Origin: Burkholderiales bacterium
GTDB lineage: Bacteria > Pseudomonadota > Gammaproteobacteria > Burkholderiales > Usitatibacteraceae
Direction of reading: 5' to 3'
Assembly: GCA_025360815.1 (NCBI GenBank)
Contig: JANYBL010000115.1
Coordinates: 1-64,000 of the forward strand
DNA length: 64,000 nt
The position numbers and the translations under genes are program-made. Below the pieces are notes generated by a model. The model saw nothing but the letters and a program-made list of their open reading frames with translations. It was not told the origin of the DNA and made no database searches. How positions within the stretch are numbered: the first letter of the stretch is position 1; each line of letters begins with the position of its first letter. Shown here one piece after another: positions 27,793 to 40,891 of this stretch.

Positions 27793-29106
27793 ATGACCGC
27801 CGAATGTAAGCCCCAGCTTCCCAACGCCAAACCATCACATACCGGGCCCCTAGCTGGCGAGGCCATTACTCGTTCCACCTTCGATCAAGTCATGGTGCCG
27901 AACTACGCGCCAGCTGCGTTCATTCCCGTCCGCGGCCATGGATCTCGGGTTTGGGATCAGGCGGGGCGTGAGTATATCGATTTCGCCGGCGGTATTGCGG
28001 TCACCTCAGTCGGCCATACGCATCCTAAGGTGGTTAAGGCATTGACCGACCAAGCGAACAAAATTTGGCATGTTGCCAACGTGCTGACCAATGAGCCTGC
28101 CTTGGCGCTAGCGCAATCGCTGGTGGAAAAAACCTTTGCCGAACGGGTATTTTTTTGCAATTCTGGTGCGGAGGCCAACGAGGCCGCTCTAAAGCTCGCT
28201 CGTAAAGTGGCATCCGATAATTTCCCCAGCTCTGGTGCTATGCATGGCGAAACCGAAAAATGTGAAATCGTTGCTTGCTTGAATTCATTTCATGGCCGCA
28301 CGTTATTTACGGTGAGTGCTGGTGGGCAGCCAAAATATTCGCAAGGTTTTGGCCCACTTCCCGGCGGCATCAGGCATGTGCCGTTTAACGATATTGCGGC
28401 GCTCACGGCGGCTGTGTCAGATAAAACCTGCGCGGTCATTGTTGAGCCGATTCAAGGCGAGGGCGGCATTACGGCGGCAACCAAGGAATATCTGCACGCC
28501 GTTCGCGAGCTTTGTGATAAGCATCAGGCGCTGATGATTTTTGATGAGGTACAAAGCGGCGCTGGCCGCACGGGATCCCTCTATGCATACATGAATTGTT
28601 GTGCGGTCCCCGATATTTTGACCACCGCCAAGGGCTTGGGCGGCGGTTTCCCGATTGGTGCCATGTTGACGACCGAAAAATGGGCCGCGCATTTTGGCGT
28701 TGGCTCGCACGGTACAACTTACGGTGGAAACCCGCTGGCCTGCGCTGTGAGCTTAGCCGTGCTTGATATCGTAAGCGCGCCCGAAACGCTGAAAAATGTT
28801 AATTTGCGTCATGACCAGTTTTTTATGGCGCTCAACGAGATGAACCGCAAATACAATGTCTTTAAAGAGGTGCGCGGGCAGGGATTATTGATCGGCGCTG
28901 AGTTGGTTGAAAAATGGGCCGGGCGCGGCAAAGACTTTGTTGCGGCCTGTGCAAAGCAAGGCTTATTAATTTTAATTGCCGGCCCCAACGTGCTGCGCTT
29001 TGCGCCCTCGCTGCTGATTACGTCAGAGGATGTGGAGCAGGGCATGAAACGATTTGATTCCGCCGTTGCCGATCTGCTGGCCTCAGAGACATCGGTCGCA
29101 GCCTGA
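27793..29106 (+). CDS. aruC: Succinylornithine/acetylornithine aminotransferase
   Basis: Class III aminotransferase motifs: [68 protein letters not shown]. Confidence 0.9.
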   Translation: MTAECKPQLPNAKPSHTGPLAGEAITRSTFDQVMVPNYAPAAFIPVRGHGSRVWDQAGREYIDFAGGIAVTSVGHTHPKVVKALTDQANKIWHVANVLTNEPALALAQSLVEKTFAERVFFCNSGAEANEAALKLARKVASDNFPSSGAMHGETEKCEIVACLNSFHGRTLFTVSAGGQPKYSQGFGPLPGGIRHVPFNDIAALTAAVSDKTCAVIVEPIQGEGGITAATKEYLHAVRELCDKHQALMIFDEVQSGAGRTGSLYAYMNCCAVPDILTTAKGLGGGFPIGAMLTTEKWAAHFGVGSHGTTYGGNPLACAVSLAVLDIVSAPETLKNVNLRHDQFFMALNEMNRKYNVFKEVRGQGLLIGAELVEKWAGRGKDFVAACAKQGLLILIAGPNVLRFAPSLLITSEDVEQGMKRFDSAVADLLASETSVAA

Positions 29107-29134
29107 TCCATTTGCCGTCATTCAATATTCCAAA

Positions 29135-30241
29135 ATGATAATTCTCCGTCCCTGCGAAATGTCTGACCTACCCGCGATTGAACGGATCGCGGCGGTGAGC
29201 GCGGTTGGCATTACGTCACTGCCGCCAGACCATGAAAAGCTTTACGATAAAATTCGCTCCTCTGTCCATTCGTTTTCAACCGAGGTCGATGTCAACGGTG
29301 AAGAGATTTACTTTTTTGTCTTGGAAAACACCGCAACCGGCGCAATCATCGGTACGAGTGGTATTGCCGCATCAGCAGGCTTTCATGATCGGTTTTATAG
29401 TTACCGCAATGAAATCATTGTCCACGCTTCTCAAGAGCTAAAAGTCAGCAACAAAATTCACGCGCTACACCTTTGTCATGATTTGACGGGCCTCTCGCTG
29501 CTGACTTCGTTCTACATTGATCCGGCTTATGCGCACTCTAAGTGGCCGCAATTGTTATCCCGGGCAAGGCTGCTTTTCATGGCCGAGTTTCCGCAACGAT
29601 TCGCCGATAAATTGGCGGCTGAAAACCCCGGACTGTGTGACGAAAACGGAAATTCACCGTTTTGGAATGCCGTCGGCCGTCGCTTTTTCAGTATGGAATA
29701 CCCGCAAGCCGAGCAGCTCTCGGGTGGGCGCAGCAAAACCTTTATTGCAGAGCTGATGCCGCAATATCCGATTTATGTACCACTGCTGCCAGCCGATGCG
29801 CAATTGGCAATTGGTCAGCTACATCCGGTTGCAGATTTGCCGTTTTCAATTTTATTGGATGAAGGTTTTGAGGCGGACACGTACATTGATATTTTTGACG
29901 GGGGGCCGACTGTGGAGGCACGTTTGCAGACGCTGCGTACCATTCAAACCAATCGTCGTTTATGCGTAAAAATTTCCAAAGATGACGCCAGTAACAGAAC
30001 TGCCTTGGACTATTTGGTGGCCAGCACGAGCACCGACACTTTCCGTGCCACGATTGCGCAAGCTGTCATCGACGGTGATGCTCTCGTCATGACGCCCGGC
30101 GCGGCTTCAGTGATGCAACTAACCGATGGCGATAGCGTACGCGCCGCGCCGCTTGGGACTTACACCAGTTTAGGCGCAACTTCAAACGTTAGTCCGAGTT
30201 CGGGTGCGAGTTCGAGCGCTAATGCCGGATGGAATTCATGA
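29135..30241 (+). CDS. aruF: Arginine N-succinyltransferase subunit alpha
   Basis: MIILRPCEMSDLPAIERIAAVSAVGITSLPPDHEKLYDKI, PFWNAVGRRFFSMEYPQAEQLS, FIAELMPQYPIYVPLLPADAQ. Confidence 0.92.
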   Translation: MIILRPCEMSDLPAIERIAAVSAVGITSLPPDHEKLYDKIRSSVHSFSTEVDVNGEEIYFFVLENTATGAIIGTSGIAASAGFHDRFYSYRNEIIVHASQELKVSNKIHALHLCHDLTGLSLLTSFYIDPAYAHSKWPQLLSRARLLFMAEFPQRFADKLAAENPGLCDENGNSPFWNAVGRRFFSMEYPQAEQLSGGRSKTFIAELMPQYPIYVPLLPADAQLAIGQLHPVADLPFSILLDEGFEADTYIDIFDGGPTVEARLQTLRTIQTNRRLCVKISKDDASNRTALDYLVASTSTDTFRATIAQAVIDGDALVMTPGAASVMQLTDGDSVRAAPLGTYTSLGATSNVSPSSGASSSANAGWNS

Positions 30242-31347
30242 ATGCGACACTGATGATCGTTCGCCCCATCGCCGCCGCTGATTTGGGTGCGTTGTTCCAG
30301 CTTGCCAGTAAGGCAGGCGTTGGCTTAACAACATTGCCAGCGAATGAGGCCTTACTGAAACAGCGCATTGATGCATCGCTTGCGTCGTTCGCTGGAACAG
30401 CTGAACCTGCGGATCAAATTTTTGTTTTTGTAATGGAAGAAGCAGAAACAGTTAGCGAGCATGGCCGTGAGCGCAAAAAAAACAAAATTGTTGGTATCTG
30501 CGCCATTGCCGCGGCGGTCGGTTTACGGCAGCCTTGGTATTCCTATCGGGTGGGGCAGGTCGTACACGCTTCACAAGAGCTCGGTATCTTCACGCAAACA
30601 CCGACGCTTTTTTTGTCGAATGACCACACGGGCCATAGCGAATTATGCTCATTGTTCCTGGATTCAGAATATCGTGTCGGTAAAAACGGCAGTATGTTAT
30701 CCAAGTGTCGCTTTTTATTCATCGCTCAATTCCGCGCATTGTTTGCTAAAAAAATGATTGCCGAATTGCGTGGTGTGTCCGACGCCGAGGGTAAATCACC
30801 ATTCTGGGAAAGTCTGGGCCGGCATTTTTTCTCGATGGATTTTAAAGACGCTGACTATTTAACCGGTATTGGTAAAAAATCGTTCGTCGCCGAGTTAATG
30901 CCCAAACATCCCCTCTACAGCTCCTTCCTCACGCCGGCGGCGCAAGCCGTGATCGGGCAAACCCATGAACTGACTCGCCCCGCGCAGGCCATGCTGGAAG
31001 CCGAGGGTTTCCGGTACGAAGGCCATGTCGATATTTTCGACGCAGGCCCGGCAGTTGAATGCGATGTCGGTGATATCGATGCCGTGGTGAAGAGTCGTTT
31101 GTTTACCGCGGACGTCGGGCCGGAGGCGGGTTCGGATGCAGGCTCAACCGCGAAATCGGAGCAGCCGAAAATAAATTATCTCGTTGCCAGTACATCGCTT
31201 GACCATTTTCGCGTGCTGCTGGTGCGGGCGTCGCCGTCTGGGGAATTACTTCGGTTATCAGCGGTGCAAGCGGCTGCGCTCGGGATTAAAAGTGGTGACT
31301 CAATTCGCGGCGTGCCGCTATCACCAAAAGATCGTGTGGCTTCTTAA
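30229..31347 (+). CDS. aruG: Arginine N-succinyltransferase subunit beta
   Basis: IVRPIAAADLGALFQLASKAGVGLTTLPANEALLKQRI, SPFWESLGRHFFSMDFKDADYLTGIGKKSFVAELMPKHPLY. Confidence 0.92.
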   Translation: MEFMNATLMIVRPIAAADLGALFQLASKAGVGLTTLPANEALLKQRIDASLASFAGTAEPADQIFVFVMEEAETVSEHGRERKKNKIVGICAIAAAVGLRQPWYSYRVGQVVHASQELGIFTQTPTLFLSNDHTGHSELCSLFLDSEYRVGKNGSMLSKCRFLFIAQFRALFAKKMIAELRGVSDAEGKSPFWESLGRHFFSMDFKDADYLTGIGKKSFVAELMPKHPLYSSFLTPAAQAVIGQTHELTRPAQAMLEAEGFRYEGHVDIFDAGPAVECDVGDIDAVVKSRLFTADVGPEAGSDAGSTAKSEQPKINYLVASTSLDHFRVLLVRASPSGELLRLSAVQAAALGIKSGDSIRGVPLSPKDRVAS

Positions 31348-31440
31348 GCTTGGCTTTCATAATTTTAGCGGGCGTTAACAGCACAGGTTCAAAGAGACCA
31401 ACTGTCCTTTGATAGATTTTTTTTACTACCACTACCATAG

Positions 31441-34397
<2,957 letters not shown>

Positions 34398-34636
34398 TGT
34401 TCTCTAGCCCTTGTTGAACTCCCGTGAGGCGCGCCAGCTTGCTCGACTCCGCGGATACGCCGGGTGCCGTCAGGCATTCAGCTGAATTAACACCAGCTTT
34501 TAAGCCCTCCCCCAATATGATATTTGCAACTGCTGATGTAAGGGCTGTCTCGGTTTGGTAGGTTCAAACCAACTGCAACCATCGCGCCGATCGTTTGGTG
34601 TTGATAAACATGCTTGACAGACGCCGATGATGAATC

Positions 34637-34688
34637 GCGATGCCAACCAGCGATGCCACCCCGCAATGCCACCCCAAAATGCCAACAA
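34637..34688. repeat. 13-bp degenerate tandem repeat, 4 copies
   Basis: gcgatgccaacca/gcgatgccacccc/gcaatgccacccc/aaaatgccaacaa. Confidence 0.8.
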
Positions 34689-34819
34689 GCATGCAGCGAG
34701 CGCATTTGACTGCCCAAACACTGTGCCGCACAGCACAGGTTTTTTGCGCTTTCCCGCTCTTTCGTAGTGCATCTTTTTTCGCCGCCTATGCACTGTTGCT
34801 GACCGCTCGAATTAGTTTA

Positions 34820-34836
34820 TGCACATTAATGGTGCG
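34820..34836 (+). promoter_or_regulatory. NtrC-type binding site upstream of nirB
   Basis: TGCACA-TTAAT-GGTGCG, 17 bp, against TGCACY-N5-GGTGCA consensus. Confidence 0.65.
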
Positions 34837-34994
34837 CGATCATCATTCTCGCTTTACCAACGGGATAATCGCGGTCGTTCGGCTGGCTCTGGGAGCATCG
34901 AAGCGTCGGGCTTCTTATTGATTACGCTGGATTTTTGCAAAATGCGGATCGAAACCCATACATTATTTTTATAAGCGCCGAACTGCGTATTTTC

Positions 34995-35010
34995 TGGCAT
35001 TGAACTTGCA
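34995..35010 (+). promoter_or_regulatory. Sigma54 (-24/-12) promoter of nirB
   Basis: TGGCAT-TGAAC-TTGCA; GG-N10-GC spacing exact. Confidence 0.78.
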
Positions 35011-35109
35011 CTATTTAAATACTAAAGACACGCCATGGCGCGGTGGTCGAATTGCTTTCCATATTGGTTGCCGAGTGTGGCAGTAGCGTTAAATCGGAGA
35101 TGATTCAGC

Positions 35110-37551
35110 ATGCAAAAAGTAAGACTGGTGATGGTGGGCAATGGCATGGCGGGTGTTCGCGCGCTTGAGGAGCTCATTAAGCTCACGCCTGATTTATACG
35201 ACATCACCGTCTTCGGTGCTGAGCCTCATCCCAATTACAACCGTATTTTGCTGTCGCCTGTGTTGGCAGGTGAGCAGACAATTAACGACATTATCCTCAA
35301 CGATTTTCAGTGGTACGAAGACAACCAGATTCGCCTCTATACCAATAAAAAAATTACGAAGATTGATCGAAAAAACCGAACCGTCGAAGCCAGCGACGGA
35401 ACAATTTGCGAATACGATCGGCTATTACTGGCTACTGGAAGCAATCCGTTCATGTTGCCGGTGCCAGGCGGCAATCTTGACGGCGTGCTCTCGTATCGGG
35501 ATATTCACGACACTGAAAAGATGATCGAAGCAGCCGCAACACACAAGCAAGCGGTCGTGATTGGTGGCGGCTTGTTGGGGTTGGAAGCTGCGAACGGCTT
35601 GGCACTGCGCGGTATGGAAGTGACGGTGATTCAATTCGCCGGTTGGTTGATGGAGCGGCAGTTGGATGAAACCGCATCGAAAATGTTGCAAGCATCACTT
35701 GAAGCAAAAGGACTTAAATTCGCCCTGAAAGCCAACACAGAAGCCATTCTTGAAGATGTGGTGAACCCCGGTCATGTCGGCAGCGTGAGACTAAAAGATG
35801 GCACGGTCATCCCCGCGCAGTTGGTGGTGATGGCGGTCGGCATTCGTCCCAACACTGAGCTTGCCGAGAGCGCGGGCATCCATTGCAACCGCGGCATTGT
35901 GGTGAACGATACGATGCAAACTTACGATCCGCGCATCTATGCGGTGGGCGAATGTGTGAGTCATCGCGGCATTGCGTATGGATTAGTCGCGCCGCTTTTC
36001 GATCAAGCCAAAGTCGCCGCGAACCATTTGGCACAGATGGGTATTGGCCGCTACGAAGGCTCGGTAACATCCACCAAATTAAAAGTGACGGGCGTTGATT
36101 TATTTAGCGCCGGGAATTTTATGGGTGGCGATGATTGTGAAGAGATTGTGCTCTCCGACCCGGGCGCTGGCATCTACAAAAAAATTGTTTTGAAAGGCGA
36201 CAAGCTTATCGGCAGCGTAATGTATGGCGACACGGCTGATGGCTCGTGGTATTTCAAGTTGCTGCGCGATGGTACCAATATCGGTGCGATGCGGGATCGC
36301 TTGATGTTTGGCGAAAACAACTTGGGCGACACCGGCCACCAGGGCCAGAACAAAGCGGCGACGATGTCGATGGAAGCCGAGGTCTGTGGCTGCAATGGCG
36401 TGTGTAAGGGCGCGATCGTTAAAGCGATCAAAGAGAAAGGTTTATTCACGCTTGATGAAGTACGAAAACACACCAAGGCCAGTAGCTCATGTGGAAGCTG
36501 CACCGGGTTGGTCGAGCAGATTCTGATGTTTACCGCCGGTGGCGATTATTCGGCCACGCCGAAACTCAAAGCCATGTGCGGCTGCACCGACCACAATCAC
36601 CAAGCGGTGCGTGATGCCATTAAAACGCATCACCTCATCACTATTCCCGCCGTTATGGAAATGCTGGAATGGCGCACGCCGAATGGTTGCGCAAGCTGCC
36701 GCCCCGCGCTTAATTATTACCTCATTTCAACTTGGGCGAAAGAGGCAGTTGACGATCCGCAATCACGCTACATCAATGAACGTAGCCACGCCAATATTCA
36801 AAAGGACGGCACTTATTCCGTGATCCCGCGCATGTGGGCGGGCGAGACCAACGCGAGTGAATTGCGGCGCATCGCCGACGTGGTTGATAAATATGCGATA
36901 CCCACTGTGAAGGTGACAGGTGGGCAGCGTATTGATTTGTTGGGTATCAAAAAAGAAGATTTGGTTAGTGTCTGGAAAGATTTGGACATGCCCAGCGGCC
37001 ACGCTTATGCCAAAGGCCTGCGCACCGTAAAAACATGTGTGGGTAGCGAGTGGTGCCGATTTGGCACACAAGATTCGACCCAAATGGGCAAAGATTTGGA
37101 GCGTATGTTGTGGCGCATGTATGCGCCACACAAGGTCAAGCTGGCAGTCTCCGGCTGCCCGCGTAACTGTGCGGAGTCAGGCATTAAGGATGTCGGCGTG
37201 ATTGGCGTTGATAGCGGTTGGGAAATTTATATTGCGGGCAATGGCGGCATCAAAACTGAAGTGGCGGCGTTTTTTGTAAAACTCAAAACGAGTGATGAAG
37301 TGCTCGAATATGCCGCCGCGTTTTTGCAGCTTTATCGGGAGGAGGGTTGGTATTTGGAGCGAACCGTTCATTACGTGCAGCGAGTTGGGATGGAGTATGT
37401 GAAAGAAAAAGTGCTCAACGATGCCATCAATCGCAAAGCGCTCTATGAGCGACTTTTATTTAGCCTTGATGGCGAGCCTGATCCTTGGCATGAACAGATC
37501 AAAGCGCAAGTTGATACCCGGCAGTTTATTCCTGTCGCTGTTCTTACTTGA
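35110..37551 (+). CDS. nirB: NAD(P)H nitrite reductase large subunit
   Basis: FAD/NAD Rossmann motifs, BFD-like Cys clusters (CGCNGVCKGAIVKAIKEKGL), sirohaem site CVGSEWCRFG...VSGCPRNCAESGIKDVGVI. Confidence 0.97.
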   Translation: MQKVRLVMVGNGMAGVRALEELIKLTPDLYDITVFGAEPHPNYNRILLSPVLAGEQTINDIILNDFQWYEDNQIRLYTNKKITKIDRKNRTVEASDGTICEYDRLLLATGSNPFMLPVPGGNLDGVLSYRDIHDTEKMIEAAATHKQAVVIGGGLLGLEAANGLALRGMEVTVIQFAGWLMERQLDETASKMLQASLEAKGLKFALKANTEAILEDVVNPGHVGSVRLKDGTVIPAQLVVMAVGIRPNTELAESAGIHCNRGIVVNDTMQTYDPRIYAVGECVSHRGIAYGLVAPLFDQAKVAANHLAQMGIGRYEGSVTSTKLKVTGVDLFSAGNFMGGDDCEEIVLSDPGAGIYKKIVLKGDKLIGSVMYGDTADGSWYFKLLRDGTNIGAMRDRLMFGENNLGDTGHQGQNKAATMSMEAEVCGCNGVCKGAIVKAIKEKGLFTLDEVRKHTKASSSCGSCTGLVEQILMFTAGGDYSATPKLKAMCGCTDHNHQAVRDAIKTHHLITIPAVMEMLEWRTPNGCASCRPALNYYLISTWAKEAVDDPQSRYINERSHANIQKDGTYSVIPRMWAGETNASELRRIADVVDKYAIPTVKVTGGQRIDLLGIKKEDLVSVWKDLDMPSGHAYAKGLRTVKTCVGSEWCRFGTQDSTQMGKDLERMLWRMYAPHKVKLAVSGCPRNCAESGIKDVGVIGVDSGWEIYIAGNGGIKTEVAAFFVKLKTSDEVLEYAAAFLQLYREEGWYLERTVHYVQRVGMEYVKEKVLNDAINRKALYERLLFSLDGEPDPWHEQIKAQVDTRQFIPVAVLT

Positions 37552-37589
37552 TGTTGCAGCTAAAAATAAAACAACAACATAAATTGAAA

Positions 37590-37964
37590 ATGAAATTCAT
37601 TTGCCAGCTGTCAGAAATTCCCCAACTCGGCGCACGTCGTGTCACGCGCAATAACGGCGGTGAGATCGCCATTTTTCGCACCGGCGACGACCAAGTTTTT
37701 GCGCTGCTTGATCGTTGCCCGCATAAGGGTGGTCCGCTTTCACAGGGAATTGTATTCGGCCATAAAGTTGCCTGCCCGCTACATAACTGGAGCATCGGTT
37801 TGAACGATGGCTGCGCGACAGAACCTGATGTGGGTTGTGCCGAGCGCTATGCGGTTGAGCTTCGCGGGGTGGAGGTGTGGCTGGACACTGCTGCGCCCAT
37901 TTTGTCTCAATCGGCGTTGACAACAACAATCGCTTCCAACGTGATCCCGATTGCCGTTGTGTGA
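37590..37964 (+). CDS. nirD: Nitrite reductase small subunit (Rieske-like)
   Basis: DRCPHKGGPLSQGIVFGHKVACPLHNWSIGLNDG. Confidence 0.92.
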   Translation: MKFICQLSEIPQLGARRVTRNNGGEIAIFRTGDDQVFALLDRCPHKGGPLSQGIVFGHKVACPLHNWSIGLNDGCATEPDVGCAERYAVELRGVEVWLDTAAPILSQSALTTTIASNVIPIAVV

Positions 37965-37972
37965 GTATTGTA

Positions 37973-40849
37973 ATGCCTCATAACGTTGCCTTGGCAGCTG
38001 CAGCGAAAGCGATACTAATACCGATCAAAGAAACCCGCTCCACCTGCCCATACTGTGGTGTCGGTTGCGGTGTGGTAATTGAGTCGCGGGGTGATCAAGT
38101 AATCGGCGTGCGCGGCGACGAACGTCATCCCGCCAACTTTGGCCAGCTCTGTAGCAAAGGTAGCACTTTGCACCTCACTATGCGTCCAACCGTTCAGGCG
38201 CAGCGGGTGAAAGAGCCGATGATCCGCGTTGATAAACAGTCGCCACGTCATCCCACTACATGGGATTCCACGCTCGATCACCTCGCCGAACGCTTTGCCG
38301 AGACGATCATCACGCATGGCCCCGATAGCGTAGGCTTTTATCTTTCGGGCCAATTATTGACTGAGGATTATTATGTATTCAATAAAATCGCCAAGGGTTT
38401 GATCGGGACTAATAACGTCGATACCAATTCGCGCCTTTGCATGAGCAGCGCAGTAGCGGGTTACAAACTGACGCTCGGCGCCGATGCGCCGCCGTGCAGT
38501 TATGAGGATATTGACTACGCCGATTGTGTTTTTATTGCCGGTAGCAACATGGCGTATGCACATCCAATCTTGTATCGTCGCCTGGAAGCCGCAAGGCTGA
38601 AGCGCCCCGACATGAAAGTGATCGTGGTCGATCCGCGAAAGACAGATACCGCCCGGGAAGCCTCGCTACATCTGGCCATTCAGCCGGGCACCGATGTCGC
38701 GTTGTTTAACGGGATGCTGCATTTGATGTTGTGGGATAACTTGGTTAACAACGACTACATCGCCAGTTTCACTGATGGCTTTGATGCGCTGAAAGCCACG
38801 GTGCGCGATTACACACCGCAGATGGTGGCGACTACTTGCGGTATTCGTGAGGTTGATCTGGTTGAAGCCACGCGCCTTTTTGCGCAAAGCCCGGCAACGC
38901 TATCGCTTTATTGCCAAGGCTTAAATCAATCGACATCCGGCACGCATAAAAATGCGGCGCTCATCAACTTGCATTTGGCGACGGGGCATATTGGTCGTGC
39001 CGGTGCGGGGCCGTTTAGCTTGACAGGGCAACCCAATGCGATGGGTGGGCGTGAGGTGGGCGGGTTGGCGAATTTGCTATCAGCGCACCGTGATATGAGC
39101 AACCCTGAACACCGTGGAGAAGTGGCGAAGCTGTGGGGTGTCAGCAGCGTGCCGAGTGTGCCCGGTAAAACGGCAGTGGACATGTTCACCGCTGCAGCAG
39201 AGGGAAAAATCAAAGCGCTGTGGATCGCCTGCACGAACCCAGCGCAATCATTGCCGAATCAAAACGCAGTTCACCAAGCATTGGCGAATACCCCCCTCGT
39301 GGTGGTGCAAGAAGCCTACGCCAATACCGAAACCGTGCCTTATGCGGATGTGTTGTTGCCAGCCAGCGCATGGGCGGAAAAGGAAGGAACTGTGACCAAC
39401 AGCGAGCGGCGGATCACGCGGGTGAATGGTGCAGTGGCTGCGCCAGGTGATGCTAAACATGATTGGCAAATCGCTGCCGAATTCGCGCGGCGTTTGGAAA
39501 TTGCCTTGGCCGCGCGTGGCTATACGCACGGCAAACGCACCGATGGCGCCGTTGAAAAAACGCTTTTTCCCTATACAAGTGCCGAAGAAATTTGGAACGA
39601 ACACCGCGAAACTACGCGCGGGCGCGATTGCGACATCACAGGTTTGAGTTACGCGACGCTTGCGCGAGCACCGCAACAATGGCCGTTTACGGCGACCCAT
39701 CAACTTGCAAGCGCGGGCGAGGCAAGGCTGTATGCTGATAGAAAATTCCCTACCGACAATGGCCGCGCGCAATTTGCGAATGTGAAATATTTGCCAGTTG
39801 CCGAGCCAGTCGATGCACGTTATCCGTTTCGTTTGAACACTGGCAGACTGCGCGATCAGTGGCACGCCATGAGCCGCACCGGCACCGTTGGCCAGCTCTA
39901 TGGTCACGCGCCGGAGCCGGTGCTTCAACTCAACATGGCGGATATGGGGCGGCGTGGCTTAAAAGAAGGTGATCTCGTTACAGTTGAATCGCGGCGCGGG
40001 CAGGTGACGGTGCTGCTCGCACCAAGCGAAGAGATCAATGTCGGCCAAGCCTATTTGCCAATGCATTGGGGGCAACGATTTCTGGGCGGCAAGCAAGCTG
40101 ATGGTAGCGCATCACATGGCGTCAATACGCTGACCCAACCCGCATACTGTCCTACGAGCAAACAGCCAGAGTTAAAGCATGCGGCCGTACGTATTATGAA
40201 GGCTGAATTGCCGTGGCGGTTCACGGCGATCGGCGTAGTGAACGCCGTCTCGGAAGCAGCAGGCGCGGTAGCGTTAATCGATGCACTCCAACCCTTCCTG
40301 CACACGATGCCGTTTGCGAGTGCGGTGATGGTGGGGCGCCATGATCAACGGAGCGGCGAAGGTGTGTTGCTGCGCTTGGCATCCGCTGCACCGCCAGATG
40401 CCGCGTGGCTCGCAAAATTAGATGCGTTGTTCGACCTTGATTCACCGAACACGATTCGCTACGACGATATTCGTAAACACGTCGGGAGGCGTATTCTGGT
40501 GCGCGATGGTCGCCTCGCCGCTGTTCGTCTGTCAGGCGAGCTATTGAGTTTGGCCGCCGAACCTTGGTTAAAAGATTGGCTCACCCGTGGCGAAAGTGTT
40601 GAGCCGATTCGTAAGCTTTTACTGTTGCCAACCGCCACACCACCGTCTGGTTTTGCCGCGCGCGGCAAAACTGTTTGTTCATGTTGGAACGTGACGAGCG
40701 ATGCGATTGATGCTTTTTTGGACGGCGCTTCCGGCGATGCTGCGGCGATGTTATCAACGTTGCAAGCCCAATTGAAATGCGGGACAAATTGCGGGAGTTG
40801 CGTACCGGAGTTGAAGCAAATTGTGGCAGCAAAAGTCGGGCGTGTTTGA
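37973..40849 (+). CDS. nasA: Assimilatory nitrate reductase catalytic subunit with C-terminal [2Fe-2S] BFD-like domain
   Basis: TCPYCGVGCGV 4Fe-4S motif, molybdopterin oxidoreductase body, C-terminal VCSCWNVTSDAIDAFL...CGTNCGSCVPELKQI. Confidence 0.95.
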   Translation: MPHNVALAAAAKAILIPIKETRSTCPYCGVGCGVVIESRGDQVIGVRGDERHPANFGQLCSKGSTLHLTMRPTVQAQRVKEPMIRVDKQSPRHPTTWDSTLDHLAERFAETIITHGPDSVGFYLSGQLLTEDYYVFNKIAKGLIGTNNVDTNSRLCMSSAVAGYKLTLGADAPPCSYEDIDYADCVFIAGSNMAYAHPILYRRLEAARLKRPDMKVIVVDPRKTDTAREASLHLAIQPGTDVALFNGMLHLMLWDNLVNNDYIASFTDGFDALKATVRDYTPQMVATTCGIREVDLVEATRLFAQSPATLSLYCQGLNQSTSGTHKNAALINLHLATGHIGRAGAGPFSLTGQPNAMGGREVGGLANLLSAHRDMSNPEHRGEVAKLWGVSSVPSVPGKTAVDMFTAAAEGKIKALWIACTNPAQSLPNQNAVHQALANTPLVVVQEAYANTETVPYADVLLPASAWAEKEGTVTNSERRITRVNGAVAAPGDAKHDWQIAAEFARRLEIALAARGYTHGKRTDGAVEKTLFPYTSAEEIWNEHRETTRGRDCDITGLSYATLARAPQQWPFTATHQLASAGEARLYADRKFPTDNGRAQFANVKYLPVAEPVDARYPFRLNTGRLRDQWHAMSRTGTVGQLYGHAPEPVLQLNMADMGRRGLKEGDLVTVESRRGQVTVLLAPSEEINVGQAYLPMHWGQRFLGGKQADGSASHGVNTLTQPAYCPTSKQPELKHAAVRIMKAELPWRFTAIGVVNAVSEAAGAVALIDALQPFLHTMPFASAVMVGRHDQRSGEGVLLRLASAAPPDAAWLAKLDALFDLDSPNTIRYDDIRKHVGRRILVRDGRLAAVRLSGELLSLAAEPWLKDWLTRGESVEPIRKLLLLPTATPPSGFAARGKTVCSCWNVTSDAIDAFLDGASGDAAAMLSTLQAQLKCGTNCGSCVPELKQIVAAKVGRV

Positions 40850-40891
40850 TTCCGTGTATTGTTGCCATTGCCGCAACTTTCGCGAATAACA

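Noticed and set aside
28417-28717. Antisense ORFs inside aruC (and similar ones throughout aot/aru, nir/nas and kinase genes)
   Set aside because: Shadow frames of well-supported genes, no independent support.
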